64,000 bases of DNA from Zymoseptoria tritici IPO323 (Eukaryota; Ascomycota; Dothideomycetes; Mycosphaerellales; Mycosphaerellaceae). The position numbers were made by a program, and so were the translations under genes. The stretch spans positions 3,038,001 to 3,102,000 of the forward strand of contig NC_018216.1 of the NCBI RefSeq assembly GCF_000219625.1. The letters run 5' to 3'. The notes under the pieces were generated by a model. It searched no databases. It was not told the origin of the DNA and saw only the letters and a program-made list of their open reading frames with translations. Positions 1 to 9,125 of this stretch are shown piece after piece. Position 1 is the first letter of the stretch. Each line of letters opens with the position of its first letter.

Positions 1-1937
1 TTGCTCAGAATAACGCGGCCGTCGTCCTCCCTCCACTCGACACATCCGTCGTCTTACTGCCTCCTCGGAGTACTCAGCCGATTCCTCCAGGCAGCGCTCG
101 GCTGTCCCTGAAGACCGATCTGGACAGTCCAACCAAGGCGGGAGCTGCTCGTGCTAGCGACACTCCCACGATCAACTACGATGCCAGTCCGCCGGTGGAA
201 TCCGCGTCACTCCAGTCAATCACTTCAATAACATCGCCAGTCCACCTGCCGCCGACCACATCCTCCCTCCGATCGAACATGTCAACAACGAGCCTCAATT
301 CCTCGCTATCGTACGGATCGAATCTCCCTTCTCCGTATCTTGCTGCCATGACGGACCTCACTCCACTACCCTCACCCTCAGTCAATATTTCGACCGACTC
401 GTTCTGGCGCAAGCGACGCATTACAGCATCGGGTCGATCGAGGGACAACTCTCTGGGCGAACAGACTCCTCGGCAACCCACATCACAGCCCACGTCTCCG
501 GAGTCGCCGTCGACGAGGAGGAAGAAGGGTTATGGGAGTTTGATGCAAGAAGCTGCAATAGCCAATGCGGCGGGTCTGGCGGGAGCGCAGGATAACAGCA
601 AAGGCAGCACACAAGCGCATGGTCGGACCAGGAGTATATCAGATTTCGTTCCTGATCAATTGCACAACGTCAGACCTCGCCACGTCACATATGGTGCAAG
701 CGGTGGTGCGGTGCAAGATACGGCAGAGTATCACATGCAGAGGGAGGCATACTTGGCGACTCAGCGAGGATTGACAAGCACGGCTCCTCCAGCACTTGCT
801 GGTGCCGAGAGAGAGCATCTTCCCACACCACCACCGAGTTCCTCGAGCGGGACGGGGAGTGACGAAGCGGAGGAGGAGCCTCCTCATCTGGAGGATGGTA
901 CTGCTTCTGAGATACTTGAGGTTCATTGTGGCATCCACGATAAGCGGAGGAAATTCCGGCCGCTTCGTCAACTCGGTCAAGGTACCTTTTCAACCGTCAT
1001 GCTGGCAACCCGTGAACGCATTCCCGCGCATCCCACGCCTGAGATTGAGGACCACCTAGATCCACACCAACTAGTCGCCATCAAAATCGTCGAGCACGGA
1101 CCTGCTGGAGGTGCCGATGAGGAGCGCATTGAAATCAGCCTCAAGCGCGAAGTCGAAATGCTCAAAAGCATATCTCACCCTTCTCTCGTCCACCTCAAAG
1201 CCTGCGAATATCAACCTTCCCGCGCTCTGCTCGTTCTCTCTTACTGTCAAGGCGGCGACCTCTTCGACTTTGCCAGTCAAAAACGAGACCTCCTGACTCC
1301 TCATCTCGTGCAGCGCATGTTCGCCGAACTTGTCAGCGCTGTGCGATATCTGCACACTCAAGGCATCGTACATCGAGACATCAAACTCGAGAATGTCCTC
1401 GTCAACCTCCCCGAGTCCGCTCTTCAATCTCTCCCCGATCCACGCACGCATCCCACACCAATCGTCATCCTAACCGACCTCGGTTTGTCCAGACGCATTC
1501 CCGAACCACCCGAATCACCTCTCCTGACCACCCGCTGCGGGAGCGAAGACTACGCCGCGCCCGAAATCCTGCTCGGCCAACCCTACGACGGCCGCTTAAC
1601 AGACGGCTGGGCCCTCGGCGTGCTCCTCTACGCACTCATGGAAGGCCGCCTACCCTTCGACGCACCACCCGGCAAAATCGATCGGAGTCGAAACACGCAC
1701 CGCATCGCTAGGTGCGATTGGATCTGGTGCCGATTTGGAGACGACGATGGCGATTGGGATGCTGGGAGAGGAAAGGAGTGGGAAGGCGCGAGGCCTTGTG
1801 TCGAGGGGTTGTTGAAGAAGGTGAGGATGGGGAGGAAGGGGTTGGATGTCATTGAGGGGTTGGAGTGGGTGAAGAGTGGGATTGCGGTGGAGGGTGGGTT
1901 GCAGGTGAGGGAGGAGGATTGGATGGAGATTGATTGA
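1..1937 (+). CDS. Serine/threonine protein kinase, 5' end outside window
   Basis: The frame is open from base 3 to the stop at 1935-1937, so the start lies upstream of the window. The first ~310 codons are a low-complexity Ser/Pro/Thr-rich region. A kinase domain follows: glycine loop LGQGTFSTV near 970-1000, VAIK lysine near 1080, catalytic HRDIKLEN near 1375-1395, and an APE motif near 1560. The Mg-binding motif reads DLG instead of DFG (TDLGLSRR, ~1470-1490), a common tolerated change, so the enzyme is probably active. The activation segment with GSEDYAAPEILLG resembles the fungal PRR1/NPR1-type group of CAMK-like kinases; that assignment is family inference. The tail after the domain is short and charged. 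No intron is needed in the visible part. Certain as a kinase, uncertain as to subfamily. Confidence 0.9.
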   Translation, partial: AQNNAAVVLPPLDTSVVLLPPRSTQPIPPGSARLSLKTDLDSPTKAGAARASDTPTINYDASPPVESASLQSITSITSPVHLPPTTSSLRSNMSTTSLNSSLSYGSNLPSPYLAAMTDLTPLPSPSVNISTDSFWRKRRITASGRSRDNSLGEQTPRQPTSQPTSPESPSTRRKKGYGSLMQEAAIANAAGLAGAQDNSKGSTQAHGRTRSISDFVPDQLHNVRPRHVTYGASGGAVQDTAEYHMQREAYLATQRGLTSTAPPALAGAEREHLPTPPPSSSSGTGSDEAEEEPPHLEDGTASEILEVHCGIHDKRRKFRPLRQLGQGTFSTVMLATRERIPAHPTPEIEDHLDPHQLVAIKIVEHGPAGGADEERIEISLKREVEMLKSISHPSLVHLKACEYQPSRALLVLSYCQGGDLFDFASQKRDLLTPHLVQRMFAELVSAVRYLHTQGIVHRDIKLENVLVNLPESALQSLPDPRTHPTPIVILTDLGLSRRIPEPPESPLLTTRCGSEDYAAPEILLGQPYDGRLTDGWALGVLLYALMEGRLPFDAPPGKIDRSRNTHRIARCDWIWCRFGDDDGDWDAGRGKEWEGARPCVEGLLKKVRMGRKGLDVIEGLEWVKSGIAVEGGLQVREEDWMEID

Positions 1938-2746
1938 TTGATTGGAAAGGTGTGGATTGGGACTTTGTGGGCGTTGGTGCTGATTGCTGTGTTGCCGATA
2001 TTCTGGCTGGGAGTTTTTGAGACATTTTTTTGTTTTCTTTTTTGTTGTGCGAGATACCATTTGGGAGTTCCGAACGGCATGGGATCTGGATCGCCGTGGT
2101 TAGCATGGGAAAAGTCGAAATGGCATATGTTTCGATCTCAGCATTCCTCTTGTCTCTGAGTGCAAGGTATGTCGTGGTCATCTACAAGCATTTCACTGAC
2201 TGGTCGATAGTTCGGCTTTCATCGCGCACGACAAATTCGCGATTCTGGGACCAAGCAATCATCCGCGAAGCTCAGCGAAATTGCCGATGGAGCGCCATAC
2301 TATCGACGGCTTTCTCTACGACCCAGTCGGTGATCTTGTCGCCTACCAACGTAAGGCGGGTTGCTAGCAGGAATCCAGATCGACCTCATCATTACGAGAA
2401 CGCGGGACTTTGCGGCGGAGAATCGTTCGAAAATGAGCGATCACTGCAGAACGTCGTCCTAGGATACTCGTCATGCTCTCTGAGGTAGAGCACGATTGTC
2501 AAACAACTTCGAGTGGGCGTCTGCTCAGTTGGGAGACGTTAGAACAACGTCCTCTTTGTTCCGCTTCTCCTTTGCGACGGGACAGATTCGTTCTGCCGTC
2601 GTTGTTCGATGGCCGGACTACAAACTCTTGATCCGGCGTCAGCATTCTTTGTCCGAAATGTTCGCTGGCAATCCTTTGCCTACCCTTTCAACGTCGCACT
2701 GTCAGTATTCTCGATCCAATCATCCTCAAACCACGGACGAGCGAAA
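1938..2746. other. Intergenic region between two kinase-like genes
   Basis: No convincing coding signal is seen. Short open frames here lack recognisable domains or splice sites. A T-rich stretch near 2023-2045 could hold the 3' processing signal of the upstream kinase. The open frame of the next gene extends to 2609, but the better start is at 2747. Confidence 0.4.
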
Positions 2747-4612
2747 ATGGCCCAGCCAGCGAAATGGACCACTTTTCTGAAGCGCAATATTCGACAAGCC
2801 AGAGCCAATAACAATGGCAACTACGCTGCAGCACTCGCAGAAGTCTCGGCAGGCTGGCGCGTGGCCAAGGCACAACGGACACAGGCTCAAGCGAATGCTC
2901 TCCAAGAGTTGGCACGAAGTCAAGCGGAAGCTCTTCAAGAAGCGGCGCGAAACCGACCTGAAGCTATCGAGGCGGCACGACTCCAAGCAGAAGCTGATCA
3001 AGAAGCGGCGCGAGTCCAAGAGGAAGCTGATCAAGAAGCGGCGCGAATCCAAGAAGAAGCTGATCAAGAAGCGGCGCGGATCCAAGAAGAAGCTGATCAA
3101 CGAGCGGCACAGAGGCAAGAAAATAATCGCCGACTAGCGGAACTAACTCAAACACGGAACGCCCAAAACGCGGAACAAGCTCAAGCAATCGCGGAACGAG
3201 CGCAAGCAATCGACAATGATCTTATGGGCAGGGAAGGAGATGACGAAGTCATGCCAACCGCGGATGAGCTCAGAGGAGACACTCTCTGGAAGGGAGGGTT
3301 GGCCATCGGAGGCCGCGGTGGTGTGAATGACGTGTCAGTCTGGGTGCGACTAGATCCTGCCGGTCTCGTCCGTGACCGCGCCGTTGTGAAACGTACGACC
3401 GTGGAGAAGCTCGCCGACTGGAAAGATGGCACCAAATGGTCCGGAGACATCAGGGACGTGCAGAATCGTCAAAATATGGACTATGTGCTTCACAAGAGAC
3501 TTTGTGATGTACCCAACGGAGGCGCGAACTTTGCCAAGCTCAGAGGCTACAGGAATTTTCCGGAGGACCATCAGTACCGGGTCATTGGAGAGTACTACGA
3601 TGCGGACAATCTTGAAGTGATGATGAACAAATACCACAGCGAGTTCCGGCATGAAGATACCATCCCACCGATACGCAAGGCTAAGGTCCTGCCCGCGGAA
3701 ACGCCAATCGTCCCAGAACCTGTTGTGTGGCGCATGCTGGAGCAGCTGCTCAGAGCCGTGTTGGTCATGGAGCAAGGAAGTCTTGATGGTCCAGTTGAGG
3801 GATGGCGGCAGGTGGTGCATCGAGATCTCAAGCCGGACAATGTGTTCCTTGCCACGACAACCGACTCGATCTATCCGAATGTCAAGCTCAGTGACTTTGA
3901 ATTCGCTGTGGAGACTTCGACAACTGACGGTTTCAATCCGCAGGTTTTGCGAAGGGATGATGCGGGGAATGCGTGCTGGCGACCAATGGAACTCAGGACT
4001 GATGATCAGCAGAAGGCGATACTGGACAAAGAGAAGGAAGACACGGGTCAAGAGTATCGGAGTTTGATCGATGAGCAGATTCTGGCGGCAGCGAACGTGA
4101 GTCTCCGTTGTCTTCGAGTAAGAATCGCAGCTAACCATCCGCAGCTCTGGGGAGTCGGAGCGATCATCTACGAGCTTATGCATAGCGATGTGAGTTTCGA
4201 GCGTCCATACTACACCAAGCCCAACGATCCCATGTGGGTGAAATGGAACCCGTCGATCGAGAACAGTTACAGCACAGCTTTGGTGGATATCGTGAAGACT
4301 TGTTTGATGCACGAGCCTGCGCAAAGAGGAACTGCTCGTGAGAAGCTGGATATCGTTGACCGGGCGATTGATGATGACGAGAAAGCGGATCGCCTGCGGC
4401 TGGCTCGAGATGGCGCTGCTGCTGATGAGGATGGACCTCACGCAGCGTTTAAATATCCCGAACCTGACGAGAGATACGCGATGGGGGCGGAGTACTTCAA
4501 GGCGGAGAGAGAGGCAAAGAGCGCTAGAGACCAGGCGGAGAAAAACAGGCAGAGCACTGCAGAACTGGCAGCGTTGACCAAGAAATATATGCCGCCGGCC
4601 GCTCAAGAGTAG
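2747..4612 (+). CDS. Coiled-coil protein with a divergent kinase-like domain
   Basis: I place the start at the ATG at 2747 (MAQPAKWTTFLKRN); an in-frame ATG at 2609 would add 46 residues that look like untranslated leader. Residues ~25-150 are Ala/Glu/Gln-rich heptad-like sequence with an 11-residue repeat (DQEAARIQEEA type) encoded by near-identical 33-bp units at about 2990-3110. A kinase-like domain follows: a Gly-rich GGRGGVNDVSVWV stretch, VVKR as possible ATP-lysine, canonical HRDLKPDN near 3820-3845, and DFE replacing DFG (LSDFEFAVE). The loss of that glycine makes catalysis uncertain. A 48-nt GT-AG intron at 4097-4144 has a CTAAC branch site and no stop, so the frame reads through it; spliced product joins AAN to LWGVGAIIYE. 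The C-terminus is again charged and helical. Function unknown; possibly a pseudokinase scaffold. It converges on the deaminase gene with 55 bp between stops. Confidence 0.75.
   Translation: MAQPAKWTTFLKRNIRQARANNNGNYAAALAEVSAGWRVAKAQRTQAQANALQELARSQAEALQEAARNRPEAIEAARLQAEADQEAARVQEEADQEAARIQEEADQEAARIQEEADQRAAQRQENNRRLAELTQTRNAQNAEQAQAIAERAQAIDNDLMGREGDDEVMPTADELRGDTLWKGGLAIGGRGGVNDVSVWVRLDPAGLVRDRAVVKRTTVEKLADWKDGTKWSGDIRDVQNRQNMDYVLHKRLCDVPNGGANFAKLRGYRNFPEDHQYRVIGEYYDADNLEVMMNKYHSEFRHEDTIPPIRKAKVLPAETPIVPEPVVWRMLEQLLRAVLVMEQGSLDGPVEGWRQVVHRDLKPDNVFLATTTDSIYPNVKLSDFEFAVETSTTDGFNPQVLRRDDAGNACWRPMELRTDDQQKAILDKEKEDTGQEYRSLIDEQILAAANVSLRCLRVRIAANHPQLWGVGAIIYELMHSDVSFERPYYTKPNDPMWVKWNPSIENSYSTALVDIVKTCLMHEPAQRGTAREKLDIVDRAIDDDEKADRLRLARDGAAADEDGPHAAFKYPEPDERYAMGAEYFKAEREAKSARDQAEKNRQSTAELAALTKKYMPPAAQE
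4097..4144 (+). other. In-frame 48-nt intron without stop codon
   Basis: Starts GTGAGT, has GCTAAC fourteen bases before the terminal GCAG, and is a multiple of three. Removing it brings the AAN and LWGVGAIIYELMH segments together, as expected for kinase subdomain IX. Retention would add 16 residues without a frame change. Confidence 0.7.
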
Positions 4613-4667
4613 CCGCAAACCTGGCGCAGCGATTGTATACTTGGATGCGTATGAAGAGTCTGCTGAC

Positions 4668-6179
4668 TCAAGCTGCTGTAACTGACATACTGGACAATTT
4701 ATCGTTAACTTCCTCGTCTGCAACAACTTCCTTTGAAATGTCAAGATCTGCCAATAGATTCTGACGACTCGTCATGGGCTCAGGTCTCCAGACAATGGCT
4801 TCTCCTAGCTTCTCGGTGTGTCTCACAACACAACCATTCATCCTGAATAGAACCTGAGCCAGCTTTTCTCTCGTCTCGTGATCGTAGTCCTCCAAATCTG
4901 GTACCGTCCATTGGTCGAATAGTCTTCCGTGCGAACTCAGCGCATGTCCGAATCCACCGTATTCTCGCAAGAAGAGGTAGCAGAGATAGCAGAGGTATTT
5001 GCTTGTTCCGATGGTCCTGGGCCAGATGATGAAGTCTGATCCTTCACTTTTTTGTAGGTCGTGCTCCTTGTCCTTTTGCTGTTTGATTGCATACTCAACA
5101 ACGAGTTGTACCTCAGCGTGAACGTGCATCACTTTCGCCCAGCTTTCATGTGCGATCTCGGTCGGCGTCTCCGCGTACGGCACCACATGCTTGATCTCGA
5201 TCCGGCGGAATGACTTTGGAAACTTCGTAGCGGTGTCGACCAGATTGCTCGCGATCCTCCAGTAGGCGCCAATCTTCTCCAATTGCCGCAATGTCTTCAC
5301 CGCAGCCGCGACTTGGGGAGTCGGGGAAGAGATACCGTCGAGCTTGGATGCAAAAGCTCTCACGTCAGGGTTTCGGCACCAGTCGTGGGTAGATCTTACG
5401 AGAAGTTTCAACTTCTTTAGTTCGTCTTCGATATTCGTGCTCTCAAAACGCTCGTATTCCTTGCTCAGCACCGTGATGGCATCGACCAAAGTCTTTCGGG
5501 TATGCCCCTCACCCTTTGATGGATATGCGTGCTGAACTCGGTGTGACAGGTTCTCGAAGTCCCGAACGAGAGGCTTCTTGTGTGTCTTCCTCAAGTAGGC
5601 AGGTTTCTGCCATTTCGCCGAACGCATGCGGCCGAGCAATTTCTGTGAATGCTGCTCAGTGATCAGGGCGAACATCCGCTCCTTACACGTCTCGGCCTGC
5701 TGCAGCAAAGTCGCAGCTTTCTCTAGTAGCCGGGCCGTCTTGTCCAGCATGTCTCGAATCTTTGCATCCATGACGTCCATACCTGCAACTCGCACGAGTA
5801 GCTTACTTCCAATGTGCTGTTCCAAGCAGACGGCGGCAACGCTTTGAGCTCCTTCTGTCACGGCCGCGATGTAAGCGAGATCATCGGCCACTTGCCTTTC
5901 GACACTCAGAGGTAAAACATCTGTCTCTGTGAAGCTGTCGTGGATGACAGGAGCGATAAGGACATCCATTGGCACGGCATTGGTGCGCCTCTCGAGCTTG
6001 ACGAGATTTTCGCGGAAGTCGTTCTGAGGGATGTCGGACCAGATACTGACATCATTTGTTGCGGTCCGCACAGGCCGGCGGTGGAGCTGGAGGTCTGCGA
6101 CATTCTGCATGTCGACCTGGTGGAGTGCATGGCTGAGGTGGTCTGCGTTCTTTCCTTCGCTGTGAGTTGAAGTTCCCAA
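4668..6179 (-). CDS. OTT_1508-like deaminase family protein
   Basis: Single-exon gene of 503 residues on the minus strand. The C-terminal half carries HVHAEVQLVVEYAI (near 5130-5095) and, about 45 residues later, IGTSKYLCYLCYLFL (near 5010-4970). The HAE triad plus CxxC is the zinc-binding and catalytic signature of the cytidine-deaminase-like fold, and the IG-SK-C--C form with Tyr is typical of the fungal OTT_1508-like deaminase family (Pfam PF14441), expanded in filamentous fungi with no established substrate. The first ~300 residues are helical with no domain I recognise. No signal peptide is seen, so the protein is probably intracellular. The family is described in comparative work on toxin-type deaminases, but nothing here shows a toxin role. 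Confident about family, not about function. Confidence 0.75.
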   Translation of the reverse strand: MGTSTHSEGKNADHLSHALHQVDMQNVADLQLHRRPVRTATNDVSIWSDIPQNDFRENLVKLERRTNAVPMDVLIAPVIHDSFTETDVLPLSVERQVADDLAYIAAVTEGAQSVAAVCLEQHIGSKLLVRVAGMDVMDAKIRDMLDKTARLLEKAATLLQQAETCKERMFALITEQHSQKLLGRMRSAKWQKPAYLRKTHKKPLVRDFENLSHRVQHAYPSKGEGHTRKTLVDAITVLSKEYERFESTNIEDELKKLKLLVRSTHDWCRNPDVRAFASKLDGISSPTPQVAAAVKTLRQLEKIGAYWRIASNLVDTATKFPKSFRRIEIKHVVPYAETPTEIAHESWAKVMHVHAEVQLVVEYAIKQQKDKEHDLQKSEGSDFIIWPRTIGTSKYLCYLCYLFLREYGGFGHALSSHGRLFDQWTVPDLEDYDHETREKLAQVLFRMNGCVVRHTEKLGEAIVWRPEPMTSRQNLLADLDISKEVVADEEVNDKLSSMSVTAA

Positions 6180-6784
6180 TGCGGCTTAGTCGGCGCGGGC
6201 CGCGCGTGACGGCTTGAGTGAATGTACCGACCACATCTCCGCGGAGCTTGATCGTGAGTGCGAAATTGTGTGCGGTGGAGTGGATCGATCGATATTCCGG
6301 TAGGGAACTCAGAGTAGAAACAGAGTATATGTTTAGAATTGACGGACCGAGTGTGACTGTTCGGCTGCGTTGGCCTAAGCTTGTTCCCTGGAGAGGCCAT
6401 CGACAGCGGGACCTCACACTCCGCGGAACAAACGCTGGAGTAAACTCTGATGGGAGACAGAGGCTCAACGCCGTGCGTTATCGTCATCCCATGAAGCAAC
6501 TGTTGTACGTCTCTGAGTGCAATAGTATGCCCCCATCGAGTGACCACAGCGTGGAAGCAAATATCGAAGTTGTGTTGACGAACTAAGACGACAGCAACCC
6601 CACGAGTGCCCAGCATGAATACAGCGGTTCTGTTCTATAATTAGACTCACGATGTGGGTCTGGGTCTGCTGTCCCCCAGTCGGAGAATTCAGAAGCTGAA
6701 TTTAGTCTCCCCTGGCCTATGGACGATGTTTTGAGCGATATATTACGTCAGAACATGCTCTCTTCATCACAAATCAACCAATCG
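6180..6784. other. Intergenic region upstream of the deaminase gene
   Basis: This stretch lies between the start of the minus-strand deaminase gene and the tRNA-like locus. Open frames overlapping 6218-6616 have no recognisable domain and look like chance frames. It should hold the deaminase promoter; I see no clear element. Confidence 0.35.
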
Positions 6785-6939
6785 GGCGCTTTGGCGGAGT
6801 GGTTAACGCGCTGCCCTGCTATGTTGCAAGACAGAGTTGATAGGCAGTTCCTTCGGGAGCGTGGTGAGTCGAAACAACTCAATCCAATCATCAATCCCCT
6901 ATTAACAGTGACAATAGTGTTCGAATCACACAGGCGGTC
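6785..6939 (+). tRNA. tRNA-Ser(GCT)-like locus, apparently interrupted
   Basis: The 5' part folds as a class II tRNA: acceptor strand GGCGCTT (6785-6791), a D arm with A-box TGGCGGAGTGG (6792-6802), anticodon stem CTGCC/GGCAG (6811-6815, 6843-6847), anticodon GCT at 6818-6820, and a 20-nt interruption right after position 37, the usual eukaryotic tRNA intron site. A serine-type variable arm TCC-TTCG-GGA follows. The B-box GTTCGAATC (6919-6927) is present, but the T-stem is whole (GTGTG/CACAC) only if 6864-6917 is left out; that segment starts GTGAGT and ends AATAG like a spliceosomal intron. The 3' acceptor strand AGGCGGT pairs imperfectly (one mismatch, two wobbles). It may be a decayed tRNA, or the fit may be partly chance. 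Confidence 0.45.
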
Positions 6940-7734
6940 CGTACCATCTACCTCTGACAGGTTCATCCTCCATCTAACATTCACCAGTCGCGAGAATTCA
7001 ATACCTCAATTTTTTTACCATTTTGACGGACACCCGCAAGGAGTCGCGCAACGACGCTGTGCTTCACTTATGTCCTAGACGTCAAGACAGATCTTCTTTT
7101 TGCGCTTCTTCTGAGCTATCAAACGTACTGATCGACCAAGGAACGAAGTCGCTATGTCCATACCAACATGTCGGTCTAGATATTGCTCTATCGTCCATTG
7201 TATTCGAGCCTGCGGACGCAGCGAGATTCCGAGACCACGAGGTTGTTGCCGTAGTTCAGGAGATCATAAACGAAGAAGCATAACAATTAAATCAATGATC
7301 GTGGGAATGTCTGGAGGCATTGGATTTTTGGAGTGTCGAAGTGCTATTGTCGAACACACAGTTTCTCAAGCTATCAACTTCAAACATGGACAACGCAACG
7401 TACGACCACATACGGTGACGTGCACACTGTGAAATCAATGAAGCGGCGCTCGAATGCACCGAGTCTTCGCATGCATTGCTTCAATATAAAGGCCCAAGTA
7501 CAAATCCACTTCTGCTGTGCCAACGCCATCCGTCAGCTCTTCCTGCTAGCCTGGATCAAGACCCACGCCGTTCCGTTTCATCATATGCTCCTGTCTTGCC
7601 GAAGTTGTCTGGATTCGAAGGTATTGCTATATCGGAGTCAATGATCGGCTGGTCGTTCGATCGTAGTTCGCATTAGAAGTTTCGCAACGACGGGCTACGT
7701 GCTCCTTGCTGGTCGGTGGACACAGATCGCACGT
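6940..7734. other. Region without recognisable gene
   Basis: Short open frames on the plus strand (7023-7283, 7154-7432, 7333-7644) have no domain, signal peptide or supporting splice pattern. A run of seven T at about 7011-7017 could act as a Pol III terminator for the tRNA-like locus, though it is over 70 bp away. Confidence 0.3.
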
Positions 7735-8127
7735 CTACTTATTGACGATGTACTTGCCAGACGAGCGCTCGGAGCATGGCACAGTATCAATTTTGTCGGT
7801 GTCCGGATCGTTGCACTTGCCGCAACGCACGACCAATGTCGCCTCATCTGTCTCGGCACCTCTAGTGAGGTCAAGCTCGTTGTACACGGAGATCTTGCCA
7901 TGACTTTCGATGTAGACCTAGAAGCCGATATCAGCCTGCCGATCGTGGATGGCCATGATGCTGTCATTAAGACGGTGGACTCTTGTCTTGCAACATAGCA
8001 GGACAGCGCGTGAGCTCTCCCAAACACATCCGTATCGAAGAAACGATCTCCATTCTTGAAATTGATATAAGAGTATTGCCTGGTGAACGACGGCCAGAGT
8101 CACCAACATCGCCGTCGAGATCGCCAT
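7735..8127 (-). pseudogene. Small secreted-type protein gene, apparently broken
   Basis: The minus strand from the ATG at 8127 encodes a signal-peptide-like start (MAISTAMLVTLAVVHQA). The next protein-like text (INFKNGDRFFDTDVFGRAH) is in another frame without room for an intron. A third segment ends with a compact Cys-containing tail (VVRCGKCNDPDTDKID, then PCSERSSGKYIVNK and stop at 7737-7735). The second and third segments could be joined by a 56-nt intron ending CTGAT...CTTCTAG, but its donor would be the poor GTCTTA. I read this as a small secreted Cys-containing protein gene with a frameshift near 8080; an undetected upstream exon is the alternative. Family unknown. Confidence 0.3.
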
Positions 8128-8296
8128 GGTATGTCCATAGCAGGGAATAATGAATGAGCGAGGAGACCAGATGCCTCTTCTCCCAGCACTGCGAGATGGA
8201 TCCTTGCAGGATACGCTCCAGGAGGTCTCACGGATCTGGTGCATCGGTGAACGAGTCTCATGCCACAGTGTCACCTACAGTAGGCTGAGAGTCGCC

Positions 8297-9125
8297 CTAA
8301 AAGTCTTCTGAATTTTCGATGGAGATGATCAGAGCGTCTTCGTCTTCGATACCATGGCTGGTTGATATTGAAGGCGAGACATCCGGTTCGCCTGCTTCGT
8401 TCTCACGATCTTCTTCTGATCCGTCATCATCAGCTACGGTGGCAGTGTCATGGGTGTCGTTTGTCGAGAGCAGGTCGTGGGAGAGATGCTTCGGCTTGTG
8501 TGCGGGACGGACGACACGCTTCTCGTGAACAGTTTCGACCTCGTCATCTTCAGTCTCATCGTCATGGCACGAACCGCCAATATCCGCTTTGTTGGCACTA
8601 TCGTGATGTATGTTTCGGAGAGCGATCAGTTGCAGCTGGATCCTCAACCTCTGTCTCGCTGACTTCGTATAAATCCACGGAAACTGATCGATTGGCAGGA
8701 CGGGCGGCTCGTCGGATGAACTTGATCGGCTCATCGTCTTCAGTCTCACTGTGCTGGATCGATGGGTCAATGTCCTCGTTGTTGGCACTGTCTTGCTGTG
8801 CTGTGGAAGAGAGCGAGGGCTTGCTGTATGCAGATCGCGTGGTGCGTTGTCTCTTGGTGGGAGGGTCGTCATCCTCGTCATCACTCACGCCGATGGGAAG
8901 ACCTTCGGAGCCGGCTGCATCGGTCGAACGAGTAGCTCGTGTCCCACGGATCGGTTGAAGCTTGCTGCTGGAAGTGGAGAGCACCTGATGGCCCTTACCG
9001 CTGTCCCTCACCTGGTTGACTCTCGAGATCGGAGCATGTCCTGGCTGCATGGATCCCGTCATGTTGCCCCAGATGGTGACGAGGTGGAGGAGATAGTGTG
9101 AGATGTCAGACCGGTTCACCGACAT
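8297..9125 (-). pseudogene. Acidic repeat protein with apparent frameshift
   Basis: Two overlapping minus-strand frames make sense only together. The first (from 9125) has an N-terminal basic/Ser region, a run SDDEDDDPPTKRQRT and one acidic repeat (DSANNEDIDPSIQHSETEDD). It stops at 8598, while the frame one base off carries a second repeat (DSANKADIGGSCHDDETEDD) and a Glu/Asp/Ser-rich tail ending at 8297. I found no intron that would join the frames, so either a one-base frameshift or a sequence error lies near 8600-8640. Composition suggests a nuclear or disordered protein. Related fragments recur at about 10310-10450 and 10990-11060. No family recognised. Confidence 0.4.

Noticed and set aside
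2814..3137. Plus-strand frame encoding KLIKKRRESK repeats
   Set aside because: It is the alternative frame of the 33-bp coding repeat; the Ala/Glu frame continues into the kinase domain.
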